Positions 22,571-32,430 of a stretch of DNA of 64,000 nt are shown one piece after another. Every line of letters starts with the position of its first letter. The first letter of the stretch is position 1. The stretch is from Neoarius graeffei (Eukaryota; Chordata; Actinopteri; Siluriformes; Ariidae), in assembly GCF_027579695.1 (NCBI RefSeq), contig NC_083582.1:704878-768877 (forward strand), in the 5' to 3' direction. The position numbers and the translations under genes are program-made. Below the pieces are notes generated by a model. The model saw nothing but the letters and a program-made list of their open reading frames with translations, did no database searches and was not told the origin of the DNA.

Positions 22571-22883
22571 TGTAAGGATTGTTGGAGGTGGGTGGAGCAC
22601 AGAAGCATGGCAGGCCAGAATTGAGTGTTACAAAAACTCTTTTTATTAATAGCTTTTCAGCATTCCACACTCTCCCAGCCACACGCACACACACACACAA
22701 GTGTTCTGGTTGGGGAGAGAGCTCCCTTTCTCTGCTCTCTCTTTCCTTTTAAAGGGCGCGGTCACTGGGGGAAACACACAAACACAGGTTAATTCACATC
22801 AGGTGCAGTGATTCTGCCACTTACCTTCCCTGACTCTGCGCTCCATTCACAGACCGATGCTTGGCCATGCCCCCGCTGCCACA
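22571..22883 (-). repeat. 5' LTR of Gmr1-like copy 2
   Basis: 313 bp, the same length as its partner LTR, with the GACAG duplication outside. The primer site TGGTGCCGAAACCCGGG follows on the minus strand (about 22553-22569). Confidence 0.87.
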
Positions 22884-22888
22884 GACAG

Positions 22889-24126
22889 TATTCCAGGGAC
22901 ATTGCTGTCTACTTCAATGACAGCAGAGACTCCAGAAACCTGTGGCAGGGGATTCAGACCATCACAGACTACAAGCCCTCGCCGCAGACCTGTGATAACT
23001 CCACTTCTCTGCTGAATCAGGTGAATGACTTCTTCGCTCGCTTTGAGGCAGACAACAGCACCACGGCACAGAAGACCCCTCCACCTCCCAGCGACCAGGT
23101 GTTGACGCTGTCCCCAGACAGCGTGAGGAGAGCTCTCAGGACGACAAACGCATGGAAAGCCCCGGGTCCTGATAACATTCCTGGTCGTGTCCAGAGAGAC
23201 TGTGCCGAGGAGCTCACAGATGTCTTTACAGACATCTTCAACATCTTGTTGAGCCAGGCTGTTGTCCCCACGTGCCTCAAAGCCACCACCATCATCCTGG
23301 TCCTGAAGAAGCCGTCTCCCTCCTGCTTCAATGACTACCGCCTGGTCGCACTCACTCCCATCCTCATGAAGTGCTTCAAGCGGCTAGTCATGCGGCATAT
23401 CAAGTCTGCCCTTCCCCCAACCCTGGACCCTTTCCAGTTTGCATATCAATCCAACTGTTCGACCGATGACACCATCTCCACTGCCCTCCACTCAGCCCTC
23501 ACCCACCTGGAGACAAAAGACTCATATGTCAGAATGTTGTTCATAGACTTTAGCTCAGCATTCAACACAATCATTCCTCAGCAGCTCATTCATAAACTGG
23601 ACCAGCTGGGACTCAACACCTCCCTGTGCAACTGGCTGCTGGACTTCCTGATGGGGAGACCACAGGCTGTATGGGTCTGCAGCAACTCCTCCAGCACCAT
23701 CACATTGAACATGGGGGCACCCAAGGATGTGTGCTGAGCCCCCTCCTCTTCACTCTGCTGACCCACAACTGCACACCAACATCCAGCTCCAACCTCTTCA
23801 TTAAGTTTGCGGACGACACGACCGTGGTGGGTCTCATCAACAATGGCGATGAGACAATCTACAGGAGTGAGGTGAGCCACTTGGCCATGTGGTACAAGGA
23901 CAACAATCTCCACCTGAACGTGGAGAAGACTAAGGAGATTATTATGGGCTTCAGGAGAGCGCACACCCAGCATGCTGCACTAACTATTGATGGTGCTGCA
24001 GTGGAGAGGATGAGCAGCACTAAGTTTCTGGGTGTGCACATCTCTGAAGACCTGTCCTGGAGCAACAACACCACATCACTGGCCAAAAAAGCCCAACAGC
24101 GTCTGTACTTCCTCCACAAACTGAGG
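22889..24126 (+). pseudogene. L2 LINE ORF2, reverse transcriptase block
   Basis: RT motifs read [70 protein letters not shown] (catalytic box) and STKFLGVHI. One missing C near 23722 in the run before CAAGGATG shifts the frame, so the protein ends at PKDVC. Otherwise the domain is well kept. It stops at the hAT insertion at 24127. Confidence 0.85.
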
Positions 24127-25333
24127 TAAGGTATTAGGCAGAGACCCGTCCACCCGTAAATTTGACGGGCAATTGCCGATTTCAACGGGCAAGTATACAC
24201 ACAGACGGATACTGAAACGGACGATAATGCCGAAAATTTTCGCACATGAATACTCCCACATGTCATCCGATAAATCCAGTTATGTTCCGCCCACACACGG
24301 ACTGGCCATCGGGAGTAGCGGGAGTTTTCCCGGTGGGCTGGTAGTTCAGCGTGGGCCGGCGGAGAAAAAAAAAAAAAAAAAAACAGTTGCGCGCTGGCCT
24401 TTAATATGATAAGCAATGTTAACAGTTTGTTAAAGAAACTGTTAACATTGCTTATCATATTAAAGGCCAGCGCGCAACTGTTTTTTTTTTTTTTTTTTTT
24501 CTCCGCTGGCCCACACTGAACCACCGGCCCACTGGGAAAACTCCCGCTACTCCCGATGGCCAGTCCGTGTGTGGTTCCGCCATCATTTACAAATCGTAAG
24601 AAACACAGTTTAATACGAAAAATACTGAAAACTTGAAATGAAAAATCAGAATATTTCATCGTTTCCGCCATTTTGGCCCGCACTGAATCTTGTAACATGC
24701 GGACTGAATAAATCGCGAATTCTGATTGGTCAAAAATTGCCAAACACCCTGCGTTGTAGTTTCCTCTTTCTTGGCGGGAGAACCGCATTTTTTTTTGCTG
24801 ACTCACTCTTCTGGATCAAGATGAATCCCAACAAACGCCCCAAATTGAATGTGACAAAAACTGATTCGTTTTTCCACAAAAAGACAGAAAAGGTATGTGT
24901 GATACATTGATTAACAAGGGGGTTTCATTGGGGTATGGTGAAATAGAATACTGTTGGTTTTTTTTTTTATTAAATACTGTAACTAGATCAAAAGATTATA
25001 TACAATTCATTGTTGTTTATTTTCTTTTCACTTTTGTTACCAAATCAAACACCATACATACATCTGATACATTCAGGAGTGAAACTGAAAAAAATACAAA
25101 GTAAAAATATGCAATATTTCTGATCAAAAATTACACGCCATTTCACCCTGAAAATGTCCTAGAATGCAGGAAATGAAGTCTAAATTTCAAAAATTTTCTG
25201 GGGGGGCATGCCCCCAGACCCCCCTAGAGGGACTTCGCGCCTGCGGCGCTCGTCTTCGCACCTGCGGCGCTTATCAGGATTATATAAAATATTATTTTTG
25301 ACTGGTAAATTTCTTTTTCTGCCTAATACCCTA
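24127..25333 (+). mobile_element. Nonautonomous hAT element, 1.2 kb
   Basis: It starts TAAGGTATTAGGCAGA and ends with the near-inverse TCTGCCTAATACCCTA. The 8-bp duplication AACTGAGG flanks it (24119-24126, 25334-25341), as expected for hAT. Internally there is a palindromic element (24292-24573), a short open stretch from ATG 24821 (MNPNKRPKLNVTKTDSFF) ending at a GTATGTG donor-like site, and GC-rich subterminal repeats TGCGGCGCTCG/TGCGGCGCTTA near 25240-25275. The open stretch looks like a first exon of a hAT transposase, but nothing follows it. Confidence 0.82.
24292..24573. mobile_element. 282-bp palindromic hAT-type MITE nested in the hAT element
   Basis: Two arms of about 138 bp are inverted copies around a short centre near 24429-24437 and include mirrored A/T runs. 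The ends are CACACACGGACTGGCCATCG and its inverse. An 8-bp duplication GTTCCGCC flanks it (24284-24291, 24574-24581). The GGACTGGCCATC end resembles a widespread vertebrate hAT terminus. It is noncoding. Confidence 0.85.
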
Positions 25334-25341
25334 AACTGAGG

Positions 25342-25780
25342 AGAGCAAGAGCCCCGGCCCCCATCATGCACACATTCTACAGACACACCATCAAGAACAT
25401 CCTGACCAGCTGCATCACCATGTGGTACAGCGCCTGCACCGTGTCCTGCTGCGAGTCTCTGCAGCGCATCATGAAAGCAGCTGAGAGGATCATTGATGTC
25501 TCTCTCCCTTCTCTTATGGATATCTATAACTCCCGCCTCACCCGCAAAGCCATCAGGATTGCAGGTGACCCCACCCACCCATCTCACAGCCTCTTCAGCC
25601 TGCTGCCGTCGGGGAGGAGACTGCGGAGTCTCCGGGCCAAAACCAGCAGGGTCAAGGACAGTTTCTTTCACCAGGCGGTCAGGAGGCTCAACTCCCTCCC
25701 TGTTCTGCCCCTCCTCCCCCCTCTGCCCCCTGCCACAGATTCTGCCCATACACCCCCCCTGCCCCCCTTCAGCATCTGAC
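25342..25780 (+). pseudogene. L2 LINE ORF2, C-terminal block
   Basis: The frame continues after the insertion with IMHTFYRHTIKNILTSCIT and ends in LPSGRRLRSLRAKTSRVKDS and a proline-rich tail. This C-terminal region follows RT in fish L2-type LINEs. The 3' untranslated part runs on to about 26000 and includes a CA-rich stretch. Confidence 0.8.
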
Positions 25781-26004
25781 ATCATGTCATCCTCACAGTC
25801 CCCCCCAACACACACACACACACAACATTCATTCGCACACTGAACTCAGGGACCGCACATTTCACTTTACCTCACTCATTTGCACTATAACGCACTACCT
25901 CACCTTAACAGCTATTAGTTTATAGTTTATACTGCTTATTTCATGGTTACCTGCTATACCTCAAGTGCCCTTGACTGTTTATTTTATGTCCTTTTGCTCC
26001 AATT

Positions 26005-26032
26005 TATGTGTGTGTGTGTGTGTGTGTGTGTA
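26005..26032. repeat. (GT)n microsatellite
   Basis: A run of TG dinucleotides following the L2 3' region. Confidence 0.9.
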
Positions 26033-26051
26033 CAGTATGTATATGTATATA

Positions 26052-26725
26052 CAGGTAGTCGTCGACTTACGACTGTGTTTGGTTACGACTGACTGGTCGT
26101 AAACCGATCTGGTTGTAAGTCGGCCTATGTTAAATGAACGTAAGTATATTGTGATGTGTAATGATATTGTAATCATCTTAAAGTCTTATTTTATCAACAT
26201 TTTCTTATTTCATTACCTTGGTTCATTATTTGGTTTAAGTCAAACACTGCATACTACACTGCGTACAGTACAATTCGTTTAATATGTGCAAAACAAAAAA
26301 TACGAAATACAGGTGTGAAAAATAGAAAACATTTTAGTTTGAAACATACCAAAATACAAATGTAAAACATAGCAAAATACAAAATTTAGTGACCGCTGGC
26401 ATCACTGGTGCTTGGCTGTGGGTCGTCTACGTCATCATCAGCTGTTGCAGCGCTCGGGCTGGCGGGAGGATTTGCTCGTTTCATAAACCAGGAACTGGGG
26501 CAGAAACTGTATGATGGAGTGCATGAGGGAGCGCGAGAGAGACTGCACATGTGCCTGGAGCTGGGACGGAAAGTGTTGTACACGGCGAGAGGCGCTGCCG
26601 GGAGCTGGGGCAGAAACTGTCATACACTCAGCTAGCTCAGCTGGGAAACACTTGTCAGTCATAACCAGATGGTCGTAAAGTCGATCGGTCGTAAGTCGCA
26701 TAGGTCGTAAGTCGACAACTACCTG
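26052..26725 (-). mobile_element. pogo/Tigger-like nonautonomous element
   Basis: It starts CAGGTAGTCGTCGACTTAC and ends with the near-inverse GTAAGTCGACAACTACCTG. TA flanks both ends (26050-26051, 26726-26727). The minus strand holds a short frame (26583-26386) ending DDPQPSTSDASGH, resembling the acidic tail of Tigger-type transposases. The catalytic region is absent. Classification rests on the ends, the TA site and that tail. Confidence 0.65.
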
Positions 26726-26737
26726 TACGTATATGTG

Positions 26738-26751
26738 TGTGTGTGTGTATA

Positions 26752-26824
<73 letters not shown>
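26738..26824. repeat. (GT)n/(TA)n/(CA)n compound microsatellite
   Basis: GT repeats pass into a long TA run and then CA repeats, directly abutting the Tc1 element at 26825. Confidence 0.95.
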
Positions 26825-26826
<2 letters not shown>

Positions 26827-28402
26827 GTGGTGCTTGAAAGTTTGTGAACCCTTTAGAATTTTCTATATTTCTGCATAAATATGACCTAAAACATCATCAG
26901 ATTTTCACACAAGTCCTAAAAGTAGATAAAGAGAACCCAGTTAAACAAAAGAGACAGAAATATTATACTTGGTCATTTATTTATTGAGGAAAATGATCCA
27001 ATATTACATATCTGTGAGTGGTAAAAGTATGTGAACCTTTGCTTTCAGTATCTGGTGTGATCCCCTTGTGCAGCAACAACTGCAACTAAATGCTTCCAGT
27101 AACTGTTGATCAGTTCTGCACACTGGCTTGGAGGAATGTTAGCCCATTTCTCTGTACAGAACAGCTTCCACTCTGGGATGCTGGTGGGTTTCCTCACATG
27201 AACTGCTCACTTCAGGTCCTTCCACAACATTTCGATTGGATTAAGGTCAGGAGTTTGACTTGGCCATTCCAAAACATTAACTTTATTCTTTTTTAACCAT
27301 TCTTTGGTAGAACAACCTGTGTGCTTAGGTTTGTTGTCTTGCTGTATGACCCACCTTCTCTTGAGATTCAGTTCATGGATAGATGTCCTGACATTTTCCT
27401 TTAGAATTTGCTGGTATAATTCAGAATTCATTGTTCCATCAATGATGGCAAGCTGTACTGGCCCAGAAGCAGCAAAACAGGCCCAAGCCATGATACTACC
27501 ACCACCATGTTTCAGTGTTGTTCTTTCTCCAAACATAATGCTTTGCATTTAAACCAAAAAGTTTTATTTTGGTCTCATCCATCCACAAAACATTTTTCCA
27601 ATAGCCTTTTGGCTTGTCCACGTGATCTTTAGCAAACTGCAGATGAGCAGCAATGTTCTTTTTGGAGAGCAGTGGCTTTCTCCTTGCAACCCTACCATGC
27701 ACAGCCTTGTTGTTCAGTGTTCTCCTGATGGTGGACTCATGAACATTAACATTAGCCAATGTGAGAGAGGCCTTCAGTTGCTTAGAAGTTACCCTGGGGT
27801 CCTTTGTGACCTCGCCGACTATTACACGCCTTGCTCTTGGAGTGATCTTTGTTGGCCGACCACTCCGGAGGAAGGTAACAATGGTTTTGAATTTCCTCCA
27901 TTTGTACACAATCTGTCTGACTGTGGATTGGTGGAGTCCAAACTCTTTAGAGATGGTTTTGTAACCTTTTCCAGCCTGATGAGCATCAATAATACTTTTT
28001 CTGAGGTCCTCAGAAATCTCCTTTGTTCGTGGCATGATACACTTCCACAAACATGTGTTGTGAGGATCAGACATTGATAGATCCCTGTTCTTTAAATAAA
28101 ACAGGGTGCCCACTCATGCCTGATTGTCATCCCACTGATTGAAAATACCTGACTCTAATTTCACCTTCAAATTAACTGCTAATCCTTGAGGTTTACATAC
28201 TTTTGCCACTCACAGATATGTAATATCGGATCATTTTCCTCAATAAATAAATGACCAAGTATAATATTTTTGTCTCATTTGTTTAACTGGGTTCTCTTTA
28301 TCTACTTTTAGGACTTGTGTGAAAATCTGATGATGTTTTAGGTCATATTTATGCAGAAATATAGAAAATTCTAAAGGGTTCACAAACTTTCAAGCACCAC
28401 TG
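26825..28402 (-). mobile_element. Tc1 transposon family A, copy 2
   Basis: Ends CAGTGGTGCTTGAAAGTTTG and its inverse match copy 1 at 14446-16157. TA follows the right end (28403-28404). The left end abuts the CA microsatellite rather than TA, suggesting repeat slippage after insertion. The transposase is on the minus strand and better kept than in copy 1. Confidence 0.88.
27207..28036 (-). pseudogene. Tc1 transposase, one main break
   Basis: From the ATG of MPRTKEISEDLRK the minus-strand frame is open through the helix-turn-helix (FGLHQSTVRQIVYKWRKF) and KPLLSKKNIAAHLQFAKDH to WMDETKIKLFG, so the first catalytic D is present. Near 27515 a deletion relative to copy 1 and a frameshift interrupt it. 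The rest reads KHGGGSIMAWACFAASG, VIQQDNKPKHTG (second D) and DLNPIEMLWKDLK (third acidic residue). All three DDE residues are present but in two frames. It binds TA-flanked ends and moves by cut and paste in active relatives. Confidence 0.85.
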
Positions 28403-28404
28403 TA

Positions 28405-29123
28405 GAGATTGTGAACAATAAAGCTTTTTAGTTAATTAGACAACTCAATCACAGGGAGTGTACATTAAAAATACTATCAAGTGACCATTTTCATTGCACT
28501 CTGCACATGCCCTGATTGCTGGCAAAGTTAACCAACATGGTGGTGTAAGGTCTAGGAGAGTATGGACGAATGTTGAAAAGCTACTGGGAGTTGATGCCCA
28601 ACAGGCAAGAAAAGCCATGATGGAAAAGGCAGCCCTCCTGCAACTGATGGATGTCAGATTTCCACCTCCATCCATTCAGAAACACCCCAAGGCTGGAAAT
28701 GCACCAGGCAGGAAACTATGATAGTGTTCATGAGCAACTGCAGCTGAAACATAGGAATGAGCTAGCGAAGTGTGGAGGCCAAAGGTAGTGAGGTTTATAC
28801 TGGTTCACTTTATCTGGAATATACCATTAACAGAAGGTTCCTATTCCCTGTCACTTATGCAGTTTAGTATCATGTTCTCGTGACAACAGGAAGGCTAAAG
28901 TTAAAAACTGAATTCGACACAGTTTTTACAACCTTGTCCATCGGTGTGACAGATGATTTAACATCATCTCTGTAACATAACCTCCAGTTATACGGCTGCA
29001 GTACAGCATTCAGTAACCTTACTCCAGCACAGTGAGTATCAGCATCAGTGTTTATCATAATTTAGAAGAGTTTATATTTGTTCAAGCACTTATGGCATTT
29101 ACAGTCTTTCATTTTGTGTAGCA
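28405..29123. other. Unclassified region with a 75-codon open frame
   Basis: A + strand frame at 28494-28721 reads RVWTNVEKLLGVDAQQARKA in its middle. I do not recognise it, and no splice or promoter context supports it as a gene. The remainder (28722-29123) shows no feature. Confidence 0.3.
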
Positions 29124-29125
29124 TA

Positions 29126-29993
29126 CAGTTATGGGGAAAAGAAAGTACACCCTCCTTCAATTTTGTGTGTCTATTTATCAGGGTGTAAATGACAATTGTG
29201 TGATCCTCAACAATTTCAATAAACAAACAAAAAACCTCATAACAGGGGAAAAAAAAAAGAAAAAAACAAAAGTCACCCCACCACCACCACCATGCTTGAC
29301 AGTTGCTATAAGGTGTTTGTGGTGATAAGCTGCGTTTGGTTTTCACCAAACACGGCGCTATGGACGATGAAACATCTCCACCTTGGTCTCATCAGTCCAA
29401 AGGAACTTGTGTGGTTTGCTCAGATGCAATTTTGCAAACCTGAGTCATGCTCCATTTCCTTTCTGGAGAGAAGGGGCTTTTTCCTAGCCACCCTCCCATG
29501 AAAGCCATCCTCGAGCAGTCTTTTTCTGATTGTGCCATCATGAATAAACATTTTATGTGCTTACAGAAGCCTGTAGGTCACATGATGTAGAGCCTGGGTT
29601 TTTCCTGACATCTCTGAGCATTAAACAGTATGACTGTGGACTGAATTTGCTGGTGCACCCACTCCTGGGAAGATTGGAGACCGTTTGTAAACAATCCTTC
29701 TCGCTGTAGAATGGTGAATCTCAAAGTATTTGGAGATGGCCTTATAACCCTTCCCAGATTGATGAGCAGCAACAATTACTTGTCTGAAGTCATGGTTAAT
29801 GTCCTTTCTTCTTGGCATGTTGTCGACACACACCTAAATGATCCTGAACACCAAACTGCCAAATGTTCTGCTTTTATAGAGGCAGTTACACTCCTTGATG
29901 ATTAACTAATCGTGTGCCTTTCATTCATGACACTGGGCTGCTAATTACTCTCTTAATAATTGGGGAACTTGGAACGGTGTACTTATTTTTCCC
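29126..29993 (-). mobile_element. Tc1 transposon of another family, decayed
   Basis: The left end CAGTTATGGGGAAAAGAAAG follows TA. The right end (GTGTACTTATTTTTCCCCA) is a partial inverse and diverges after that. The minus strand encodes a Tc1 N-terminus with GKGYKAISKYFEIHHSTARR (29833-29700), then broken pieces. The middle and much of the catalytic core are deleted; a poly-purine patch lies at 29247-29270. Confidence 0.65.
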
Positions 29994-30005
29994 CACCGGG
30001 TTTCT

Positions 30006-30270
30006 GGATGTTGTTTTACTTTTTGAAAAAAAAAAAGCTATTGAAATCTTATTCCTTTAATAAATTATGCATGTGACATGCATGCAATTCTTTTTTCCTG
30101 TTCGTAATAAGTTAGTGATGTGTGAGGCAAGTGAAGTTTATTTGTATTGCGCTTTTAACAACAGACATCGTCACAAAGCAGCTTAACACAAAATTAAAAA
30201 TTTTAAACAAATGAGCTAATTTTATCCCTGAATGTATTTATCCTCATTTGTGTGCGTGTGTAAAACAGAC
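30006..30270. other. ndufb8 intron 2 side, with an inverted LINE-tail repeat
   Basis: 30131-30190 is the inverse of the tail repeat at 1320-1410 (AAGCTGCTTTGTGACGATGT on the minus strand). Nothing else is recognised up to the exon 2 donor. Confidence 0.45.
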
Positions 30271-30402
30271 CCGCGTCCATCATCAGGGTACGGTTGATAG
30301 TCCTCCAGTCTCAAGTTGTATTTCTTTGCAGCAGCCGCTCGTTCTTCTGCGGTGCGAGGATAGGGTCCGGGGAGCACCTTCTGAGAGGCACTAGAGGCTG
30401 CC

Positions 30403-30441
<39 letters not shown>

Positions 30442-30926
30442 CATTAATCCTGCTTATTTAAAATGAATTTAAATTATTTTAACAAATAAATCAGCATTGA
30501 AAATAATATAAAATTAAAATATGTGCAATGCATTTTTCAATCATATTCAAAAAGTGCAGTTGAATATATTTTACATTAAATAAAACACTTGCAGTAAAAT
30601 ACTGAAAGTTTCATGAATGATTGTTTCCCTCAGAAGGTTTTCGGCTCTTCCGGATTAATAAACCAAACAATCCAGACCTTTTCGACACTTTTTAGATGCT
30701 GTTGTTTTGACCTTTCGGTCTTCCATTAAGTTTTAAACACTTGATAAAAACAAGGCTCACACACGACGTACATGAGAGTACAGTGGAACAACAACAACAA
30801 TAATAATTCCTCACTAATACCATCATCCTCATCTGTCCAGTAATTAACAAACAGGTTGTAAAGTTTGCTGAGATGAGAGTTATACTGTGGTTAATAAACT
30901 CCACGCAGTGACCGTCATTTAATCCC

Positions 30927-30960
<34 letters not shown>

Positions 30961-31157
30961 CCCATCAGCGCTTTCTAACACTGAGAATGAGATTCTATTA
31001 CAGCCGAGCGTGATACAGGATAAATGCGTCATTTACATGTTTTCCATCAGTAATGAATTAACATTAATCACAGACCTGGTCTTGTGGAAAGTAACTGATA
31101 AACGGTTTGCCCTCTGCTTTTGCCGAAAACCCAGCGACCTCCGATCAGCGCCGCCAT
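30271..31157 (-). CDS. ndufb8: NADH dehydrogenase 1 beta subcomplex subunit 8, exons 1-2 (partial gene)
   Basis: Exon 1 coding sequence is 31157-31076 (MAALIGGRW...LLSTRP, 27 codons plus one base), with donor GTCTGT. Exon 2 is 30397-30271, with acceptor GGGCAG and donor GTCTGT. The phases join (G + CC gives Ala). Exon 2 encodes [19 protein letters not shown] followed by [11 protein letters not shown], the highly conserved start of mature NDUFB8, an accessory membrane-arm subunit of respiratory complex I in the mitochondrial inner membrane. The Arg-containing, acid-poor N-terminus suits a mitochondrial targeting peptide. The exons for the transmembrane and C-terminal parts (regions around WYSWDQP and NWGEPMHW in vertebrate homologues) were not found on the minus strand to the left. 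They may lie beyond long transposon-filled introns, outside the window, or be lost. A pseudogene cannot be excluded. Confidence 0.85.
30401..30440. repeat. (CA)n microsatellite in ndufb8 intron 1
   Basis: A CA run next to the exon 2 acceptor; on the gene strand it is TG-rich and sits where the polypyrimidine tract would be. Confidence 0.95.
30441..31075 (-). other. ndufb8 intron 1 remainder
   Basis: AT-rich intron sequence with an (ATT)n microsatellite at about 30930-30957. No coding exon is seen. Confidence 0.6.
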
Positions 31158-31222
31158 GTTCGCAAACCTTCAGCGAAGCGCATGCGCACTACATAACCTT
31201 CCAGCGGATATACGTCATCAAA
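31158..31222 (-). promoter_or_regulatory. ndufb8: ndufb8 promoter region with NRF-1-type site
   Basis: GCGCATGCGC at 31178-31187, about 20 bp upstream of the start codon, is a full palindromic match to the core of the NRF-1 site, which controls many nuclear respiratory-chain genes. GGAAGGTT (minus strand, about 31195-31202) is ETS-like, and TGACGTAT (minus, about 31211-31218) is CRE-like. No TATA box is seen. This fits a housekeeping respiratory promoter. Confidence 0.65.
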
Positions 31223-31302
31223 AATGGCAGAAGCAATTCTTCTTCTGTCGGTTTTTACTGGAGGTTCACAAACGGTGTGTATTACCGCCATCTACTGGGC
31301 TG
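31216..31302. repeat. Short dispersed repeat upstream of ndufb8
   Basis: The stretch around TTTTACTGGAGGTTCACAAA and ACCGCCATCTACTGG resembles a short repeat often found near fish genes. The family is unnamed here. Confidence 0.35.
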
Positions 31303-31313
31303 AGGTGTGAGCC

Positions 31314-31461
31314 ATCTCATCTCATCTCATCTCATCTCATCTCATTATCTGTAGCCGCTTTATCCTTCTACAGGGTCGCAGGCGAGCTGGAGCCTATCCC
31401 AGCTGACTACGGGCGAAAGGCGGGGTACACCCTGGACAAGTCGCCAGGTCATCACAGGGCT
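31314..31461 (-). mobile_element. 5'-truncated SINE with 11-bp duplication
   Basis: Only the 3' 148 bp of the SINE is present, including its CATCT (minus GATGA) tail. AGGTGTGAGCC flanks it exactly (31303-31313, 31462-31472). Truncation at the 5' end with a perfect duplication shows normal LINE-driven insertion. Confidence 0.9.
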
Positions 31462-31525
31462 AGGTGTGAGCCAAGGGATATTAAATCATAGATGTGTTAT
31501 AAAGAAAAAAAAAACAAAAACTAAA

Positions 31526-32430
31526 CTAAATTCTTCTTGCTAATTGTGTTTCCCTTAAATACTGTATTAGAGCTGTCACTACTGGTTGTGTATTAGGCTG
31601 ACTTAATAAATTATTCATAGTTACAGGTTTCCTTATTGCCCTCCTCATCATCTCTCTTTCAGTAGAATACGGTCTGCAGTGTAAAAGAACATGCTCCACT
31701 TTTTCCATCAGGCCCCAGACTGATGTTTCCCTACGGTATACAACCCACCATTTAGACTTGTGTGCCCAATCCTCAGCCTCGTCATCCATACCTTCTCCTG
31801 CCGTTTCAGTTCACCACTCCTTGTTATTACCTCCTTTTGTAAATTATACACGTCTTCCTTTCTCCTCTGTACTCCATCTATCCTGCCATATTCTACTGAT
31901 GTTCCCTTTAATTATTACTTTAATTTCTGCTTTACTTAATGGAACCTTAAGTTCAACCTCATTTGCGGCTTCTTTAGCCAGTCTGTCCACCCTTTCATTT
32001 CCTTCAACCCCCTTATGTGCTGGAACCCATGTGAACTGAATAAGTAGCTTTTGCTGATTTATATTAAATATGAGGTGATTTATTTCATCTAAGAGGTCTT
32101 GTCGGCATGTGGATTTTCCGCTTTGGATACTGGTTAAGGAAGACATTGAATCTGAAAAGATGACTGCTTTACTAGGCTTCACCTCCTTCACCCACTGCAG
32201 GGCCAGTATGATAGCCATCATTTCTGCTGAGAAAATTGACAGATGATCTGACGTCCTTTTTTTTATATTAATATTGTAGCTGGGGATATATACTGCTACT
32301 CCTGTTTTACCAGTTTCATCTTTTGAAGCATCTGTATATATCTGTGTTGTATCATCATACATTATTTCTAAATACTGCTGTACATTCTGATAAACACCTC
32401 TAGATTTTACTATCTCCTTTGTTTCCATGT
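31526..32430 (-). pseudogene. I-type LINE RNase H and C-terminus
   Basis: The minus frame (32428-31844) shows the four RNase H acidic residues in order: IYTDASKDETG (D), FSAEMMAIILALQW (E), IFSDSMSSLTS (D) and WVPAHKGVEGNERVDRLAKE (H and D). RNase H removes RNA after first-strand synthesis. A short frame 31789-31526 continues to the C-terminus with LLHCRPYSTEREMM and a final ARRI stop. A break lies between the two near 31800-31840. Confidence 0.85.

Larger units (their letters stand above)
17973..22883 (-). mobile_element. Gmr1-like Ty3/gypsy retrotransposon, copy 2
   Basis: The 4911-bp element lies on the minus strand with 313-bp LTRs at 22571-22883 (5') and 17973-18285 (3'). The duplication GACAG flanks it (17968-17972 and 22884-22888). 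Minus-strand order is Gag, protease, integrase, RT, RNase H, as in copy 1. It has no large insertion and shows which parts copy 1 lost. Several stops remain, so it is probably inactive. It inserted into the L2 LINE. Confidence 0.9.
16571..26000 (+). mobile_element. L2-type LINE, long but interrupted
   Basis: The element begins near TTGATCCAAGATGGCGGC and encodes endonuclease, reverse transcriptase and a C-terminal domain in three blocks (16581-17972, 22889-24126, 25342-25780). Two insertions separate them: the Gmr1-like element at 17973-22883 and the hAT element at 24127-25333. Target duplications GACAG and AACTGAGG show that removing these restores continuity. The 3' boundary near the GT microsatellite is not exact. 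No ORF1 was found. Confidence 0.82.

Noticed and set aside
26438..26821. 127-codon minus frame with alternating IY residues
   Set aside because: Most of it is translation of the TA/GT microsatellite.
28494..28721. Host exon
   Set aside because: Unrecognised sequence without convincing splice signals; kept only as a low-confidence note.
31209..31303. Possible divergent gene starting MAEAILLLSVFTG opposite ndufb8
   Set aside because: It is only 28 codons and overlaps a stretch that looks like a dispersed fish repeat.
31314..31346. CRISPR-like short direct repeats (CATCT units)
   Set aside because: It is the simple-repeat tail of a SINE in a vertebrate genome.
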